Below are positions 62,184 through 64,000 of a DNA stretch of 64,000 nt, in pieces. How positions within the stretch are numbered: position 1 is the first letter of the stretch; the number at the start of each line of letters is the position of its first letter. A program made the position numbers and the translations under genes. This DNA is from Diphasiastrum complanatum. Taxonomy: Eukaryota; Streptophyta; Lycopodiopsida; Lycopodiales; Lycopodiaceae. Location of the stretch: positions 39,240,141 to 39,304,140 of the forward strand of contig CM055095.1 of assembly GCA_029204225.1 (NCBI GenBank), given 5' to 3'. The notes beneath the pieces were generated by a model. That model was not told where the DNA came from, ran no database searches, and was given only the letters and a program-made list of their open reading frames with translations.

Positions 62184-62648
62184 TTTATGACCTCGCTTTT
62201 GATGGACAACCAAATTCAATCAATATTGAAGATTGGTTAACTAAATTGGAGGTCCACTTCCATCCTCACCTTTATTCTGAAGAGAAGAAAATCTGCTTTG
62301 CTTCATTGTGCTTTCAATAGGACCAGTTCGAGCATGGTGGGATACTCACGCACATCGGAACACAAAGCTTTGGAGTCAATTCAAAATTGCTTGCATTGAT
62401 AATATTACAAGATTCTACGTGAAATCATTTGAATATATCAAACAAACTGGATCTGTAAAACAGTTCAGTCAACAATTCTTGGCATTGGTTCGGAAGACAA
62501 AATTTGGATATAGAAAATGTTTGGACAAATATGTGTAATTCTTCAAATGCCTATAAAAAAGTGCTTCAACCAAATCTTTCCAAATCCACTTATCCTGCTA
62601 CTTTTATGGAGTTACGCGATATGATGGATCGTGCACTTGCTCTGGAGG
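62184..62648 (+). pseudogene. Ty3/gypsy-type gag fragment, frameshifted
   Basis: DLAFDGQPNSINIEDWLTKL, VHFHPHLYSEEKKICFASLC, then in the next frame GPVRAWWDTHAHRNTKLWSQ and SVKQFSQQFLALV, a retrotransposon gag domain. It continues in a third frame (TFMELRDMMDRALALE) up to ~62648, where a minus-strand copia LTR begins. Confidence 0.75.
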
Positions 62649-62844
62649 TGATATGACTTGAGTTTCTACAAGCTCATATTTGGCATTTCTATGTCTTAAA
62701 TCTATATGCATGTTGTATTTGAGCAACTAGACTTCGAGTTTCCTCTAGGCCAAATTTGGCATTTCCAATATGAAACATTACATGCATGTAGACAAAACCT
62801 TATCAAAACCAAAAGTCAAGATAGATGATTTTTCATTTTCAACA
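62649..62844 (-). repeat. 3' LTR of the right-edge copia element
   Basis: Minus strand TGTTGAAAATG...AAGTCATATCA, preceded by AATTTTTAGGAG. 196 bp if the CA end at 62649 is right. The gag on the far side breaks exactly here, which supports the boundary. Confidence 0.65.
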
Positions 62845-62881
62845 CTCCTAAAAATTAATCTATGTTGACATGAACATGGAT

Positions 62882-64000
62882 TTTGGAATTAATCCAAGAT
62901 TGGCTATATGCTTGATGAAGGAATTTTTGCATAAAGGTTTGGTGAGCAAATCTGCAATACATGATTATGTGTCGATGTGCTCTAAATAGATTTCCCCTCC
63001 AATGAGTTTCTCTCTCACAAAGTGATGTGCAACTTCGATGTGTTTGCTCCTTGCATGAAATATTGGGTTTTTGGCAAGGGCTTGTGCTAAAATATTGTCA
63101 CACATGATCAATGGTATATCATCTTCCTTGATAGTCTTTAGCTCCAAAAGCAACCTCTTGATCCAAAGCACTTCTTTTGTTGTTGTAATAAGTGCTTTAT
63201 ATTCAACTTCACAAGATGAGAGATATATGGTATCTTGCTTTTTAGAAAGCCAAGATATTAAAGTCCCTCCAAGGTATATTACATATGCACTTGTAGATTT
63301 CCAATTCACTTTCTCACTAGCAAAATCCGAGTCATAATATCCAATCATAAAAAGGTCTTCACTCTTGTACAACAAACCATAATCATAGGTTGAATATATG
63401 TACCTAAGTACACTTTTGGCCATTTTCCAATGATGAATTGTAGGATTTTGCATAGCTTGGCTTAATTTATGAACACTAAAACTTATATCAGGCCTAGTTA
63501 TGGTAAGCCAAATTAAGGAGCCTATAAGACTCCTAAAAAGAGTGATGTCCACGAAGGATCTTTCATCACCTTTATTAGGATCTTTCACAATTTGCTCCAT
63601 TGGAGTATCAATACTCTTACAATATAGCATATTAATTTCTTCAACGTTGAAAGAGCATACTTGGATTGACAAACAAAAGCTTTATCATTACGAAAGTCAA
63701 TCTCTAGGCCTAAAATGTAATGAATTTTTCCAAGATCTTGCATCTTGAATTCTCCTCCAAGTGCAACTTTAATTTCTTCAACTAAATTGATACAACTTCC
63801 ACTTAGGATAATATCATCAACATAAATGAGAAGAATGACAATATCACTAGCATAAAACTTGATATACATGGAAGGATCATAGTCAGTAAGAATGATTCCT
63901 AGTGAGATAAGGAAAGAGTTAAGTCGAGCATACCACGATCTTGGTGCTTGCTTTAGTCCATAAAGACTTTTGAAGAGCAAGCAAACTTTGGACTCATCTT
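62882..64000 (-). pseudogene. copia RT and RNase H, frameshifted
   Basis: From the right edge: [20 protein letters not shown], catalytic LLIYVDDIILSGS (~63835-63800), EFKMQDLGKIHYILGLEIDF. A frameshift follows near 63650. RNase H continues as GSLIWLTITRPDISFSVHKL, IGYYDSDFASEKVNWKSTS, SWLSKKQDTIYLSSCEVEYK and MCDNILAQALAKNPIFHARS. The end (IADLLTKPLCKNSF) is reached after a TAA at ~62965. The Asp residues of RT and RNase H looked for are present. The DEN-type QAL block has I where the usual residue is S/N. Confidence 0.88.

Larger units (their letters stand above)
62649..64000 (-). mobile_element. Ty1/copia element at right edge, 3' part
   Basis: RT, RNase H and 3' LTR on the minus strand. 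It enters from beyond position 64000 and is inserted in the gypsy gag at ~62648. The other half and the target duplication lie outside the window. Confidence 0.85.

Overview
This is a piece of a plant nuclear genome, almost certainly from a flowering plant. The evidence is spliced genes with GT/AG introns, a plant-type DEAH-box helicase and a fasciclin-like arabinogalactan protein, plant Ty1/copia and chromodomain Ty3/gypsy retrotransposons primed by initiator tRNA-Met, LINEs, a tRNA-derived SINE and many long (GA/CT)n microsatellites. The species cannot be named from the sequence. Two host introns of 5.7 and 6.4 kb suggest a lineage with a large, repeat-swollen genome.

Only two host genes are recognised with confidence. 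The first is a PRP43/DHX15-type DEAH-box RNA helicase on the minus strand, with start codon at 38814 and six clean exons down to 23898. Its expected last ~50-60 codons are not seen in the window. The second is an intronless fasciclin-domain arabinogalactan-type protein on the minus strand (50612 to 49767).

Positions 1-22000 are a nested retrotransposon cluster. Four pieces (A, B, D, E) appear to be one Ty1/copia family. A lies on the minus strand at the left edge. B and D may be two halves of one element split by C, a different minus-strand copia. A chromodomain Ty3/gypsy element (8651-11089) sits inside the D reverse transcriptase with a near-perfect 5-bp target duplication. A nearly intact copia element F (14204-20465) sits inside the E integrase with the duplication AAGCA. 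A GAACCGCC-rich element resembling a DNA transposon cuts E off at 21073.

Positions 23.9-38.8 kb are the helicase gene. Its intron 2 holds four fragments of one LINE family, all antisense to the host gene. Intron 1 holds a decayed gypsy reverse-transcriptase relic and a GGTACC-rich palindromic patch. A tandem SINE array lies about 0.7 kb upstream of the start codon. From 40 to 48.3 kb there are decayed gypsy and copia relics and a 161-bp inverted repeat. From 51 to 60 kb the sequence is mostly anonymous, with a small foldback element, a ~105-bp tandem repeat and two strong hairpins. From 60.3 kb to the end there is another copia LTR, a gypsy gag relic and a minus-strand copia element inserted in that gag.

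The most unusual structure is in the leader of element F. A 260-bp unit there carries a primer-binding site, a short spacer, a polypurine tract and a 144-bp LTR-like segment, and inside that segment lies a well-folding tRNA-like sequence with A and B boxes. It looks like a miniature (TRIM-type) LTR element with a Pol III-type module, recombined into the end of the F 5' LTR. Several leaders of these copia elements also carry expanded minisatellites.
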